In this document: positions 15,972 through 24,586 of the stretch, in pieces
How positions within the stretch are numbered: the first letter of the stretch is position 1
Layout of the letters: every line of letters starts with the position of its first letter
Assembly (NCBI GenBank): GCA_021324185.1
Contig: JAJPJN010000144.1
Span: 18,670 to 82,669 of the forward strand
DNA: 64,000 bases
Direction: 5' to 3'
Origin: Terriglobia bacterium
Lineage (GTDB): Bacteria; Acidobacteriota; Terriglobia; Bryobacterales; Bryobacteraceae
Notes under the pieces: generated by a model
Told to the model about the DNA's origin: nothing
Seen by the model: only the letters and a program-made list of their open reading frames with translations
The model's database searches: none
Program-made: the position numbers and the translations under genes

Positions 15972-17123
15972 ATGATTGAAGTTGCCGTCGTTATACCAAC
16001 ATTCAACGAGCGTGACAATATTTTGCCGCTACTCGAACTTCTCTCATCGGCGCTCCAGGGAGTTTCGTATGAAGTCATTTTCGTGGATGACGACTCGCCC
16101 GACCGGACGGCGAATCTGATCCGGGAAATTGCGGTTCGAAACCCGCTGGTGCGCGTGGTGCAGCGTATTAACCGTCGCGGCCTCGCTTCGGCTTGTGTCG
16201 AAGGGATGCTGGCCTCTTCTGCTCCGTACATCGTGGTCATGGACGCGGACCTACAGCATGATGAGAGGATTCTGCCTCAAATGCTGCGCGAGATTAAAGC
16301 GCCCGATGTGGACATCGTGGTGGGCAGCCGCAATGTCGAGGGCGGCAGCATGGGTGAGTTTTCGAAAGGCCGGGTCCGGCTCAGCATGCTCGGGCGCCGC
16401 TTCAGCCAGGCGGTCTGCCGGTGTCCCATTCAGGATCCGATGAGCGGTTTTTTTGTCTTGAAACGCAGCTTCCTCATGCAAGTGGTGCACCGGGTTTCGG
16501 GCATCGGTTTCAAGATTCTGGTGGATTTGCTCGCCTCATCGGACCCGCCCGCACGCGTAAAAGAGGTTCCATACACCTTCCGGCAGCGGCTGCGGGGAGA
16601 AAGCAAGCTCGACGTATTGGTTGGAGTCGAATACTTACAACTATTACTCGATAAGGCAATCGGCGACTTTATTCCGCCCAGCTTCGTACTCTTCTCACTG
16701 GTAGGCTGCGCCGGAGCTGTTCTACACGTATTGCTTCTGTGGATTCAGTTTCACCTTCTGCACGAAAGCTTTTTGCGCGCGCAAGTCATTGCAACCGTGT
16801 TTGCAATGACTGCCAATTTCCTGTTGAACAACATCATTACGTACCGCGCACAGAGGCTTCGCGGGTGGCGGCTCCTGGAAGGGCTTTTCGTTTTCTATCT
16901 GGCCTGCTCGATCGGCGTCTTGATCAACGTTCGATTAGCCGAATTTGTGCGGGATGCGGATATCAATTCGTATATTGCCGGACTTTTCGGGCTGGCGGTC
17001 GGTTCTGTGTGGAACTATGTGGTCACGAGAATATTCACCTGGCGTACTTATCGAAAGGCAAACCGGTCCCGCCGGGAGCGGGGTCTAGCCGCCGAAGTGA
17101 GAGACGGCTCGGCAGCCGGCTAG
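15972..17123 (+). CDS. Polyprenyl-phosphate glycosyltransferase (DPM1-like GT2) fused to GtrA-like domain
   Basis: 383 aa. Residues 1-235 are a GT2 domain of the dolichol-phosphate mannosyltransferase type: VVIPTFNERDNI, VIFVDDDSPDRTANLI, the DXD region VVMDADLQHDE, GSRNVEGG and the acceptor loop PMSGFFVLKR. Residues about 238-370 form a four-helix GtrA-like membrane domain (FVLFSLVGCAGAVLHVLLLW, ATVFAMTANFLLNNIITYRA, VGSVWNYVVTRIFTWRTY), thought to flip or anchor the lipid-linked sugar. Such fusions are common. It would charge undecaprenyl phosphate with a hexose for the neighbouring GT-C-like enzyme and perhaps for surface polysaccharide. Confidence 0.88.
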   Translation: MIEVAVVIPTFNERDNILPLLELLSSALQGVSYEVIFVDDDSPDRTANLIREIAVRNPLVRVVQRINRRGLASACVEGMLASSAPYIVVMDADLQHDERILPQMLREIKAPDVDIVVGSRNVEGGSMGEFSKGRVRLSMLGRRFSQAVCRCPIQDPMSGFFVLKRSFLMQVVHRVSGIGFKILVDLLASSDPPARVKEVPYTFRQRLRGESKLDVLVGVEYLQLLLDKAIGDFIPPSFVLFSLVGCAGAVLHVLLLWIQFHLLHESFLRAQVIATVFAMTANFLLNNIITYRAQRLRGWRLLEGLFVFYLACSIGVLINVRLAEFVRDADINSYIAGLFGLAVGSVWNYVVTRIFTWRTYRKANRSRRERGLAAEVRDGSAAG

Positions 17124-17238
17124 CGGCTTTCCATCACTTCGCCGATAATGACGATAGGCACTAACAGGCTCGCGCCAATCGCTGTCCTTTTCAAATGCTT
17201 TCATTTTCAGGTGGGCTTGGTGTGGGGCCATTATCGAC

Positions 17239-18000
17239 ATGGCAGTATTTGAGGAAATCGCTTTAAAGATTCGACGAGGAGACGGCTGGTTTTTTGGGGC
17301 GCTGCGGCGCATCGCCAAACGGATGCTGCGCTCCAATCTTCCGCTGCCGTCCTTCTTGCGCACGTTCTACCGAGGTCTTTACCACCTTCATTTTCTCGTT
17401 ATTTACGCGGTCCGTTGGACAGTCAATTACTTCTATTGCGAACCGGCATTTCGCAGCCGTTGCACCAGCGTCGGGAAAAATCTCCATTTGTGGCTCATGC
17501 CGGACGTGGCCGGGCATGCGGATATCATCATCGGAGATAACGTCAATATCTTCGGCCACCTAGGCGTAACCAGCGGGCGGGTAATTGATAAGCCGCGGCT
17601 AATTATCAAAGACCGCGCCGACATCGGCCATATGGTCTTCATTGGCGTGAATAAGGAAGTCGTTATCGAAGAGGACGTGAACATTGCCTCTTATGTGCGC
17701 ATCCTTGACAGCGACGCGCATCCGCGTGACCCGGAACTTCGAGCCGCTGATTTGCCGCCCAGCCCGGACGAGATTAAACCGGTCAGAATCTGCCGCCGCG
17801 CCTGGATCGGGCAAGGTTCTTACATCATGAAGGGAGTCACTGTCGGTGAGGGCGCGGTAGTCGGGGCAAATAGCGTAGTAGTGACCGACGTTCCGCCATT
17901 TGCCGTCGCAATCGGGAACCCGGCGCGCGTCATCGTGAAAGACGTCAGGACCACCGTTTCTCACCAGAATTCAACCGTTCCGGTCACTTCGCCGGGCTGA
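17239..18000 (+). CDS. Acyltransferase with left-handed beta-helix (hexapeptide repeat) domain
   Basis: 253 aa. The N-terminal 90 residues are helical and basic with a hydrophobic stretch (YRGLYHLHFLVIYAVRWTV), perhaps membrane-associated. Residues about 95-240 contain hexapeptide-type repeats (IIIGDNVNIFGHLGV, LIIKDRADIGHMVFIGV, VVIEEDVNIASYVRI, AWIGQGSYIMKGVTVGEGAVVGANSVVV) ending in FAVAIGNPARVI, the usual close of LbH acetyltransferases. His166 in DSDAHPRDPE may be catalytic-type. It probably acetylates a sugar in the local glycan pathway, but the substrate is not visible. It lies 115 bp downstream of the GT2-GtrA gene in the same direction. Confidence 0.85.
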   Translation: MAVFEEIALKIRRGDGWFFGALRRIAKRMLRSNLPLPSFLRTFYRGLYHLHFLVIYAVRWTVNYFYCEPAFRSRCTSVGKNLHLWLMPDVAGHADIIIGDNVNIFGHLGVTSGRVIDKPRLIIKDRADIGHMVFIGVNKEVVIEEDVNIASYVRILDSDAHPRDPELRAADLPPSPDEIKPVRICRRAWIGQGSYIMKGVTVGEGAVVGANSVVVTDVPPFAVAIGNPARVIVKDVRTTVSHQNSTVPVTSPG

Positions 18001-18034
18001 CGGCTCACTGGCGTTGCGGGAAGTCTCGTCTGGA

Positions 18035-19102
18035 TTACGAGGCCGCGGAAGCCCGCTTCGATTCGATCGGCGTCAGCAGTTCGAATTCGGGCATCATTTT
18101 CTGGTTTGCGCCATTCCCGTTTAATCCAAGAATACGCCGCAATTCATGTTCAATACCGGCCCGAAGCTCGGGCCTGTCAAGCAGCGTTTGACGCGCGTTT
18201 TCGCGGCCTTGGCCGATGCGTTCACCCTTGAAGCTGTACCATGATCCGCTCTTCTCAACTACGCCGTGCTGTGCGCCAAGATCCAAAGCGTCGCCTTCGC
18301 GCGAAATGCCCCGGCCGTACAAGATGTCGACTTCAACTTCGCGAAACGGAGCGGCCACTTTATTTTTCACAATCTTGATCTTCGTGCGGTTGCCCACCAC
18401 CGTTTCTCCATCTTTGAGCGCAGTGGTGCGGCGTACTTCGACGCGCACGGATGCATAGAATTTAAGCGCGCGGCCGCCGGTCGTGGTCTCCGGGTTTCCG
18501 AACATGACGCCGATCTTCTCCCGAAGCTGGTTGATGAAGATCAAACAGGTATTGGCGCGCGACACCGAGGCCGTCAGCTTGCGCAAGGCCTGCGACATCA
18601 TCCTGGCTTGCAACCCCATATGGCTATCCCCCATCTCGCCCTCGATCTCAGCCTTCGGCGTCAAGGCCGCTACCGAGTCGATTACGATCACATCAATCGC
18701 CTGGGATGCTACCAGGGCCTGGGCGATCTCGAGGGCCTGCTCGCCGTAATCGGGCTGCGAAACAATCAGGTTTTCCGTGTCGACGCCCAGCTTGGTCGCA
18801 TAGGTCGGATCGAGTGCATGCTCTGCATCGATAAAAGCAGCCGCGCCGCCTGCTTTTTGCGCTTCCGCAATGACATGCAGGGCCAGCGTCGTTTTGCCCG
18901 AAGATTCCGGCCCGAAGATCTCAATAACCCGGCCGCGAGGAAACCCTCCCGCGCCGAGCACGTTGTCTACTCCGATTGAGCCAGTTGGGATTACTTCGAC
19001 GGGCAAAGTTGCCCGCGACCCCAGCATCAGCACCGAGCCTTTGCCAAACTGCTTGTCCATTTGCGCCAGCGTGGTCAAAATCTGCTTGCGGCGATCGTCC
19101 AT
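18035..19102 (-). CDS. recA: Recombinase RecA
   Basis: Homologous recombination ATPase and SOS co-protease, 355 aa. It starts [20 protein letters not shown] and has Walker [15 protein letters not shown], the [10 protein letters not shown] segment, Walker [11 protein letters not shown], the L1 region ([20 protein letters not shown]), L2 [20 protein letters not shown] and the usual [11 protein letters not shown]. The start at 19102 is chosen over an in-frame upstream extension because GGAGG lies 8 nt before it and because RecA proteins begin this way. The acidic C-terminal tail is short. It is monocistronic and divergent from an exported protein gene. No LexA box could be recognised with confidence. 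Confidence 0.98.
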   Translation of the reverse strand: MDDRRKQILTTLAQMDKQFGKGSVLMLGSRATLPVEVIPTGSIGVDNVLGAGGFPRGRVIEIFGPESSGKTTLALHVIAEAQKAGGAAAFIDAEHALDPTYATKLGVDTENLIVSQPDYGEQALEIAQALVASQAIDVIVIDSVAALTPKAEIEGEMGDSHMGLQARMMSQALRKLTASVSRANTCLIFINQLREKIGVMFGNPETTTGGRALKFYASVRVEVRRTTALKDGETVVGNRTKIKIVKNKVAAPFREVEVDILYGRGISREGDALDLGAQHGVVEKSGSWYSFKGERIGQGRENARQTLLDRPELRAGIEHELRRILGLNGNGANQKMMPEFELLTPIESKRASAAS

Positions 19103-19140
19103 ATCTCTGCCTCCAGTACGCAAACACGAAGTTCTCAAAA

Positions 19141-19162
19141 CCGGCTGGGTTTCTCTAGCCGG
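19141..19162. repeat. 6-bp inverted repeat upstream of recA
   Basis: CCGGCT (19141-19146) and AGCCGG (19157-19162) are perfectly complementary across a 10-nt spacer. They lie 39-60 nt before the recA ATG in the 145-bp gap separating it from the divergent gene. It could be an mRNA hairpin in the recA leader or an operator. Six-bp repeats of this kind occur by chance fairly often. Confidence 0.3.
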
Positions 19163-19247
19163 ATCCCCCAGAAAATTCCTTGCCTCCATTACTTTTTCCG
19201 ATCTGGAGGGCTGGAAAAACTGCTGGAAATGTGAGAGTCTGTCCCAG

Positions 19248-19844
19248 ATGCCTGGTCCGTACAGGAGTTTTCTGATTAGTTGTTTCGCTCTCTCATCGCT
19301 AGTTGCTGGTTTGGCGTATCCGGGATCCACACCGAGGCAGGATCTCTCCTGGAAGCGGTACTCCAATCTCGAAGTGGGATATTGCGTCAACTATCCAGCG
19401 CGCTGGTACAAAGGAGAAGCATTTGACGGCTTAGGGATCTACGTCATGACCGGTCTGAAAAAGCATTCCAGACCCGTAGGCGAGATTGATATCGCGGTGT
19501 TTCGCGATACCGCCGCCGATGCCGCCCGAACCACTCCCATCAGCCTCAAGGACGATTTCGACGTCCACGTGAATGGCCTGAAGAAGTTCGAACGCGCCCA
19601 GCAAATGGAGGTATTGGATCAGCACCCGATGCAGGTCGCCGGTGCGCCCGGCCTGTTCACAAAGGACCGCTACTACGACCCGCAAGACCGGTCGGCGTGG
19701 CTGGAAGAGGTACTATTCGTTCAGCGTAAAACTGACGTCTACCGCGTAGAACTGGAATGCCCGGCAGATCAGGTCAACCGCTTCGAACCTGTTTTCCTGC
19801 ACCTGATCAGTACACTTCAGTTCGATTGCCGAAGCGGCCGCTAG
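19248..19844 (+). CDS. Hypothetical exported protein
   Basis: 198 aa starting at ATG 19248, with a probable signal peptide ([20 protein letters not shown]). The longer upstream frame is antisense to recA and is rejected. The mature part ([20 protein letters not shown]..., later [15 protein letters not shown], ending LISTLQFDC) looks like the PsbP/DcrB-like small secreted proteins that read 'PxxW' near the start and 'I..S..F' at the end. Two Cys (CVNYP and the C-terminal DCRSG) could pair. Function unknown. It is convergent with the next minus-strand genes, with 9 nt between. Confidence 0.6.
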   Translation: MPGPYRSFLISCFALSSLVAGLAYPGSTPRQDLSWKRYSNLEVGYCVNYPARWYKGEAFDGLGIYVMTGLKKHSRPVGEIDIAVFRDTAADAARTTPISLKDDFDVHVNGLKKFERAQQMEVLDQHPMQVAGAPGLFTKDRYYDPQDRSAWLEEVLFVQRKTDVYRVELECPADQVNRFEPVFLHLISTLQFDCRSGR

Positions 19845-19853
19845 CCTGCTCGG

Positions 19854-20078
19854 CTACACCGCGTGGCGCCGGGTCTTAGTGAGCAAGTGCTGCGCCTTCG
19901 AAATCGCCTGGGATTCAGCTTCTTCAAGCGTTGGAGCGGCGAAACGCGCCAGGCATGCTGCCGGCGAGACGTTATCGGCTTGGCAGACATACTTTTCGCC
20001 GATGCGATAGCTGGTTAGCCTCACCGGCCAGCCGGCGAGTTCGATCTGGCGTTCCCGGTAATCGTTTGCTGCAGGCAT
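19854..20078 (-). CDS. Small conserved-looking hypothetical protein (74 aa)
   Basis: Starts MPAANDYRERQIELAGWPVRL and ends HLLTKTRRHAV; mostly charged and soluble with two Cys (YVCQADNVSPAACLARF). Its start lies 3 nt after the sulfurtransferase stop, so the two are probably cotranscribed. The pattern of a short beta-rich N-terminus (VRLTSYRIGEKYVCQADN) and a C-terminal helix (TLEEAESQAISKAQHLL) resembles small proteins of unknown function. No family recognised. Confidence 0.6.
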   Translation of the reverse strand: MPAANDYRERQIELAGWPVRLTSYRIGEKYVCQADNVSPAACLARFAAPTLEEAESQAISKAQHLLTKTRRHAV

Positions 20079-20081
20079 CCT

Positions 20082-20945
20082 TTACGCGGCGGCAGCGGCA
20101 GCCGCACCCCGCTCAACCGGCGCTCCAACAAGATTGCCCCATTCGGTCCACGAGCCATCGTAGTTCACCACGTTGGGATGGCCAAGCAGGTATTTCAAAA
20201 CGAACCAGGTATGGCTCGATCGTTCTCCGATCCGGCAGTATGTGATTGTGGGACGCGAGTCATCGACACCTTCAGCCGCATAGAGAGATTTCAGCTCGTC
20301 GTAGCTCTTGAACGTACCGTCTTCGTTGCAAGCTTTGCCCCAAGGCACATTCCGCGCGCCGGGAATATGGCCGCCGCGCTGGCAGGTCTCGGGCAGCCCC
20401 GGGGGCGCCAGAATTTCGCCCGTGAATTCCTGCGGGCTGCGTACGTCAATCAGCGCTGCAGCTTTTGCCCGCACCGCGTCCTGGACTTGTGGCAGGAAGG
20501 CTCGTAATGACTGATCCGCCTCTTTCGCTTTGTAGTTCGTGGCTGGGTAGGAGGGGACTTCGTTGCTCAATTCCCGGCCCTCGGCAATCCACTTCTTACG
20601 GCCGCCGTTCAGAATGCGCACGTCCCTATGGCCGTAAATCTTGAGCTGCCAGAATGCCCAGGCAGCGAACCAGTTGTTGCTGTCGCCGTAAAGAACGATG
20701 GTCGTATGGGGCGTGATCCCGGATTTCGACAGCAGAGCTTCAAGCGGCTCCTTCGACAAAATGTCGCGCCGAACGGTGTCGCACAGTTGTGTGTTCCAGG
20801 CCCAGCCAATCGCACCTGGAATATGCCCGAGATCGTAAGCGGCGGTATCTACATCAACTTCTACGATTCGAATGTTGGGATCGGAAAGCTTTTTAGCCAG
20901 CCAATCAGTCTCAACAAGTACTTCTGGATGAGCGTACTCTGCCAT
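20082..20945 (-). CDS. Sulfurtransferase (thiosulfate/3-mercaptopyruvate type, tandem rhodanese)
   Basis: 287 aa with two rhodanese domains. The N-terminal domain is inactive, with Asp in place of the Cys (TIVLYGDSNNWFAAW), as is usual. The C-terminal domain has active-site Cys237 in ITYCRIGERSSHTWFVL, the six-residue loop of the actinobacterial CysA/SseA thiosulfate sulfurtransferases. The typical AAYDLGHIPGAIG and RGGHIPGARNVPW motifs are present. It transfers sulfane sulfur from thiosulfate or mercaptopyruvate to acceptors such as cyanide or thiols. The C-terminus is an Ala run. It is followed after 3 nt by a 74-aa protein. The name sseA would fit but the substrate is not shown. Confidence 0.93.
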   Translation of the reverse strand: MAEYAHPEVLVETDWLAKKLSDPNIRIVEVDVDTAAYDLGHIPGAIGWAWNTQLCDTVRRDILSKEPLEALLSKSGITPHTTIVLYGDSNNWFAAWAFWQLKIYGHRDVRILNGGRKKWIAEGRELSNEVPSYPATNYKAKEADQSLRAFLPQVQDAVRAKAAALIDVRSPQEFTGEILAPPGLPETCQRGGHIPGARNVPWGKACNEDGTFKSYDELKSLYAAEGVDDSRPTITYCRIGERSSHTWFVLKYLLGHPNVVNYDGSWTEWGNLVGAPVERGAAAAAAA

Positions 20946-20987
20946 ATCCAGATAGTAACACCTTCAAGCCTATCGGGAAAGTCATAT

Positions 20988-21485
20988 TTACCTTGGAACC
21001 CTATCCAAAGCAGACCAGATTTCGGCGACAGAAACTCCCGCAAACTCGTCCACCTCCTCGAGCCGATTTCCGCGCCAACGGTACACAATTCGCTTCATTG
21101 GATCGACCAAGTAAACCTGCTCAAACCCCCATCTGTCGTACGTGCGCAACTTGTTTAGCACACGCGACATGGGATCGTCCTCGGAAAGGATTTCTATAAC
21201 GACCTCTAGCGGCCTGGTGGGGTACGGAAACTCGACTGGCTGCCGCGTTCCAACCACGTCGGGCACAGGTTGGAAATCAGGGTCGATCTCGAGCTTAAGT
21301 TCGGAACCTGCCTCATACCCGGCCTTGCCAAGCAGGTTCATTAGAATTCTTTCCAGCAGAGCGTGGACCCAAGTAGGAATTGACTTTTGAATCGCCTCTC
21401 CGTGCCAATATTCGTAATACGGTTTTTCGCCGGAGTACAATTTGTCGAATTCTTCGACGCTGAGCTTGCTTGCAACCGTCGCCAT
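20988..21485 (-). CDS. Uma2 family endonuclease-like protein
   Basis: 165 aa. The DUF820/Uma2 fold, related to restriction endonucleases, is indicated by the starting pattern LSVEEFDKLYSGEKPYYEYW, a PDV motif (QPVPDVVGTR), VVIEILSEDDPMSRVLNKLR (acidic catalytic region) and FEQVYLVDPMKRIVYRW. These proteins are abundant in cyanobacteria and acidobacteria; their physiological role is unknown. It lies between the end of the pilus cluster (9 nt) and the sulfurtransferase (42 nt), on the same strand as both. It is probably unrelated to secretion and may be a late insertion at the place where a secretin gene might be expected. Confidence 0.85.
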   Translation of the reverse strand: MATVASKLSVEEFDKLYSGEKPYYEYWHGEAIQKSIPTWVHALLERILMNLLGKAGYEAGSELKLEIDPDFQPVPDVVGTRQPVEFPYPTRPLEVVIEILSEDDPMSRVLNKLRTYDRWGFEQVYLVDPMKRIVYRWRGNRLEEVDEFAGVSVAEIWSALDRVPR

Positions 21486-21494
21486 GTATTTAGC

Positions 21495-22661
21495 TTACGG
21501 CTGTTGAGGTGGTGTTGTGCCGGGCGGTGTTGTGGCGGATGGGGTTGGCGCGGGCGGATTTGCCGAGTTTGCAGGCGCCAGCGTAGCCGGTGAAGCGCCG
21601 CTTTGCGGAGCCAGGCCGCCGGCCGCATTCATCCCGCTGTTTCCGGTCAAAGAGGTGTCTTTGGTCGGATCGTAATAGAATTCCCACAAAGAGTAGTCGG
21701 TCTGATCGTTCACGGTCTTAATGCTTGGCCCTTTTGCGAGGCTCGCGACCCCAGCCAAGCCGCCCGTTTGAATGACGCCCATACGCGACTGGCTTGTAGT
21801 GGCGGCACCGAGTGCGGGCCCGGAACTGCCGCTTGTTCCCGTGCTTGCATTTGTGGGAGCGAGGGGATTTACAAGCGGCGCGGCTGTTGCGGGCGTACCG
21901 CCGCCAGGGAGCGGATTCGGATTGGTCATCAGGCTCTGCACGCCCTGCATGGGATTCGACGGTGTAGCGCCGTTAGCGGGCTGCATTTGACCCGCCGGTT
22001 GCGTCGCGGAAGCGTCCGCTGCGGCCGTGGGCGCGGCGGTAGACCCGGGCTGAACGGGCACGCGCTGGGCGCTTGAACTTGGCAGCAAACTTTGCGTGGG
22101 GTCCGCGTTCGCGGAAGACGCCGCCGCACCGCCGCCGTTTATCGGCATCTCAGGAGGCCGTTGGGGCAAGGCGGCAACCGTCGCACCCGCCGTGCCATCG
22201 CCGGATGTTGAGCTGCCCGAAAAGCTGTTGGCAAATCCGCTGAAGCCGCTGTTTGTGCCCGAGCCGTTCGCGCCGGAGGTCTGGCCGTTGGCGCTCAAGC
22301 CGATTGGGTTTACTTTCGAATCGGTAAGCTGGCCTCCGGGACCGGCGTGCAACAACCGCCATTTGTCGTCCCCGGTCATTGGATCTTTAAATTTGTGGCG
22401 CAGAAATCGAATCCGGTTGGTATTTTCCAGGGCATCAATAGACGGTGGATAGGTACGGAACTTGCGGTAAAACAGCTTGACCGCATGAGCGTATTCATTC
22501 CCGCGATCGATGAGCAACTGTTCCTTGGCGCGCCTGGCTTCGAATGCCACTGTGGGCATCTCCATATAGAGCGAGATGGCGAGAACAGCGGCAAAGAGAA
22601 ACACGATCAGCAAGGCCGAACCGCGCTCATTTTGCTTTGCTGCCGGAAGCATGTGTTTCAT
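21495..22661 (-). CDS. Pilus/type II secretion minor-pseudopilin-like protein with Gly/Ser/Pro-rich tail
   Basis: 388 aa. The N-terminus (QNERGSALLIVFLFAAVLAISLY) is a prepilin-like cleavage site and hydrophobic helix without the usual Glu5, as in GspK/PilX minor pseudopilins. Residues about 35-110 are a folded region (KEQLLIDRGNEYAHAVKLFY, KFRTYPPSIDALENTNR, RFLRHKFKDPMTGDDKW). From about residue 120 the rest is low-complexity, rich in Gly, Ser, Ala, Thr and Pro. An island, DQTDYSLWEFYYDPTKDTS, occurs near the end. It is last in the pil/gsp operon and overlaps the pilP-like gene by ATGA. Role in pilus or pseudopilus tip assembly is inferred. Confidence 0.7.
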   Translation of the reverse strand: MKHMLPAAKQNERGSALLIVFLFAAVLAISLYMEMPTVAFEARRAKEQLLIDRGNEYAHAVKLFYRKFRTYPPSIDALENTNRIRFLRHKFKDPMTGDDKWRLLHAGPGGQLTDSKVNPIGLSANGQTSGANGSGTNSGFSGFANSFSGSSTSGDGTAGATVAALPQRPPEMPINGGGAAASSANADPTQSLLPSSSAQRVPVQPGSTAAPTAAADASATQPAGQMQPANGATPSNPMQGVQSLMTNPNPLPGGGTPATAAPLVNPLAPTNASTGTSGSSGPALGAATTSQSRMGVIQTGGLAGVASLAKGPSIKTVNDQTDYSLWEFYYDPTKDTSLTGNSGMNAAGGLAPQSGASPATLAPANSANPPAPTPSATTPPGTTPPQQP

Positions 22662-23380
22662 GGCGTGGGCGCCGCAGCCGGTACTACCAGCAACGTCTGC
22701 GACTTCTTGGATTGCGGATCTTCGAGACGGGCCGTTGTGGGAGTCAGACTGACAACCAGGTACTTCTTCAGGATCGTTTCGCCTTCAGTTCCAAGAATAA
22801 TATTGTCGCCGCCATCCAGAAACAAGCCCTTGTTTGCCTGATTCGTTTCAGCGGACTTCACGAATCCGTAATATTTCAATGGAATATTGAGCGGCTGGTC
22901 GGCGGGCGCGACCGGAGGCGGGGCGACCGGCGTGGGCGCTTTCGGCTTAACAATAGGTGGATGCTCTAGCAAGGCTTTTTGGGTAGGCGTGAGCGGTGGC
23001 GGCCCTAACTCGAACAGGCTTCGACCCGGCCCGGCAGGCTGCACATTTTGCAAGCGCGCCAGCAGGTCTAAACGCAAGGTGGGGTCGACATCGCCGCGGC
23101 TCGGATCGATGGGCCGTAAGCGCAGCCCGTGGTCGTTCAGATTGCCTGTCCGGCGTACCCGCGCGATTGCACTTTGCCGGATGGGGGCTGCCGGCGCCGT
23201 GGCTGTCTCGTGACGAACTACCGTCGATGTCACCGGAACATCATCACTCGAGCGCGTGTTGTACCACAACAGAACCAGGGCGAGCGCGATCAGCACGCCC
23301 GCTAAAATCTTCGGGTCTACGCCAACACGAATCCCAAAGATCTTCGTTTGTGCCGGAGCAGTCTGGCTCGAGCTGCTCAT
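22658..23380 (-). CDS. PilP/GspC-like inner-membrane protein
   Basis: 240 aa with one transmembrane helix (ILAGVLIALALVLLWY, about residues 29-44) and a periplasmic Pro-rich linker (PPIVKPKAPTPVAPPPVAP). A small C-terminal beta domain (LKYYGFVKSAETNQANKGLFL, GETILKKYLVVSLTPTTARLED) resembles the HR domain of GspC/PilP that binds the secretin. Position after pilO supports PilP. ATGA overlaps link it to both neighbours. No lipobox is seen, so it is anchored by its helix and not by lipid as in classic PilP. Confidence 0.7.
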   Translation of the reverse strand: MSSSSQTAPAQTKIFGIRVGVDPKILAGVLIALALVLLWYNTRSSDDVPVTSTVVRHETATAPAAPIRQSAIARVRRTGNLNDHGLRLRPIDPSRGDVDPTLRLDLLARLQNVQPAGPGRSLFELGPPPLTPTQKALLEHPPIVKPKAPTPVAPPPVAPADQPLNIPLKYYGFVKSAETNQANKGLFLDGGDNIILGTEGETILKKYLVVSLTPTTARLEDPQSKKSQTLLVVPAAAPTP

Positions 23381-24015
23381 TGTTGACTACCTCCGGGTTG
23401 AACACTTCCGGCAGCGCCCGGCTGCTCCTGAACGACCACCTGAAACCGGATTGAGGTGTTGATCTGTCCCGAACGCTGCTGCGGAGCGGCTTGCAAGTTT
23501 TCGAGCATCAGCAGCATTGGCGAATGATCCACCTGATATAAGAACCGCATCAGGTTGTCGTAAGTGCCTTCGTAGTTCGCAGTGCAATTGAGCAGATCCA
23601 GATCGGCCGTGCCATCAATTGGCTCTTCGGTATACACCGCGTCGCGCTGCTGGAAGCCCGCCGCATTCGCCATGCGCTGGATTTCTGTAATCACCTGCGC
23701 GTAAGCCAATCGCTTGGGCAGAAAATATTTCGTTTCGAAATCGCCGGACTCGGAATTTCCCAGTGCGACCTTGGCGGCAACAGCGCCCAGCCGCGCTGCC
23801 TTGGCACGCGCCAGGATAATCTGGTTCCGCACTGCCAGGCTCTCCTGCGTTAGCTCTTTTCTCGATCCGCCTGGAGGCACCAGATAAAAAAACAGGGCGA
23901 TGCCGTTGAGCGCAGATAAAACCAGCCCCAGACTGCGCAGCCAGAATTTGACGCTGCGGCGGTCCCGGTAGCCACTCGAGAAGATGCCGTTAAAGTTTTT
24001 GCGCATAATCGACAT
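23377..24015 (-). CDS. PilO-like type IV pilus inner-membrane assembly protein
   Basis: 212 aa with one N-terminal transmembrane helix (FWLRSLGLVLSALNGIALFFYLV), a coiled-coil region (ESLAVRNQIILARAKAARLGAV) and a C-terminal ferredoxin-like domain (LAYAQVITEIQRMANAAGFQ, ANYEGTYDNLMRFLYQVDHSP, INTSIRFQVVVQEQ). The segment on layout and short-range pairing ('GTYDNLMRFLY') is typical of PilO/GspM. It is between pilN (26-nt overlap) and pilP-like (ATGA overlap). It would form the PilM-N-O-P alignment complex in the inner membrane. Confidence 0.8.
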   Translation of the reverse strand: MSIMRKNFNGIFSSGYRDRRSVKFWLRSLGLVLSALNGIALFFYLVPPGGSRKELTQESLAVRNQIILARAKAARLGAVAAKVALGNSESGDFETKYFLPKRLAYAQVITEIQRMANAAGFQQRDAVYTEEPIDGTADLDLLNCTANYEGTYDNLMRFLYQVDHSPMLLMLENLQAAPQQRSGQINTSIRFQVVVQEQPGAAGSVQPGGSQQ

Positions 24016-24586
24016 TCAACCGGAACTTGTAAAGCGGATCATTCTGCGTCGGAGGATTCTGCGACATGACCTGGGCAGCGCCGAACAGAGGTGATTGCTG
24101 CAGGTTTTTCAATAGCTCGGTGATGGCTTCGTAATGGTCGGTGCCCACCGTCATTTCCAATTCAATACGGTTTAGTTCCGAGCTTTTATCGGCAGCGACC
24201 TGCGGCAGGCGAATGCCCATCAGCCGCATGTTGCTCGGCATCACCTTAGCGAGGTCCTCGAACACGCGCGTCCAACTCACGGCGCGGCGCGCGATCAATT
24301 CATTCAGAAACACGCTACGTGCAAATACATCCGCATTGTCCGGGCGCGACAACACGGCCGAAAACTGCTGGCCTTTGCGTTGGAGTTGCGCTAATTCGCG
24401 GTTTTCCGCATCGATGACTCGTCTTAAATCGGCGGCGCGGGTGCGGGCGTGTGCAATCAGGCTGATCAGCACGATCAGCGAGCACGTAAGCACCCCGCAA
24501 ATTAATGCATAAGCTGCATTCTCCGCCCGCTCGCGGCGGAACGGCTGCGATGCCAGATTGATGCCGGTGTAGTTCCCTGTTGTCAT
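23990..24586 (-). CDS. pilN: PilN-like type IV pilus assembly protein
   Basis: 198 aa. The N-terminus GINLASQPFRRERAENAAY is the conserved PilM-binding segment of PilN (INLxxxPxR). It is followed by one transmembrane helix (ALICGVLTCSLIVLISLIA) and a periplasmic coiled-coil and ferredoxin-like domain (SWTRVFEDLAKVMPSNMRLMGIRLP; LEMTVGTDHYEAITELLKNL). It overlaps pilM (ATGA) and pilO. It would bind cytoplasmic PilM and pair with PilO. Confidence 0.85.
   Translation of the reverse strand: MTTGNYTGINLASQPFRRERAENAAYALICGVLTCSLIVLISLIAHARTRAADLRRVIDAENRELAQLQRKGQQFSAVLSRPDNADVFARSVFLNELIARRAVSWTRVFEDLAKVMPSNMRLMGIRLPQVAADKSSELNRIELEMTVGTDHYEAITELLKNLQQSPLFGAAQVMSQNPPTQNDPLYKFRLNVDYAQKL

Noticed and set aside
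18870..19247. Upstream extension of the exported protein into recA antisense sequence.
   Set aside because: The signal peptide begins at ATG 19248; the extension mirrors recA codons on the other strand.
19103..19390. A 96-residue N-terminal extension of RecA.
   Set aside because: It is not RecA-like, and GGAGG is placed correctly for the ATG at 19102.
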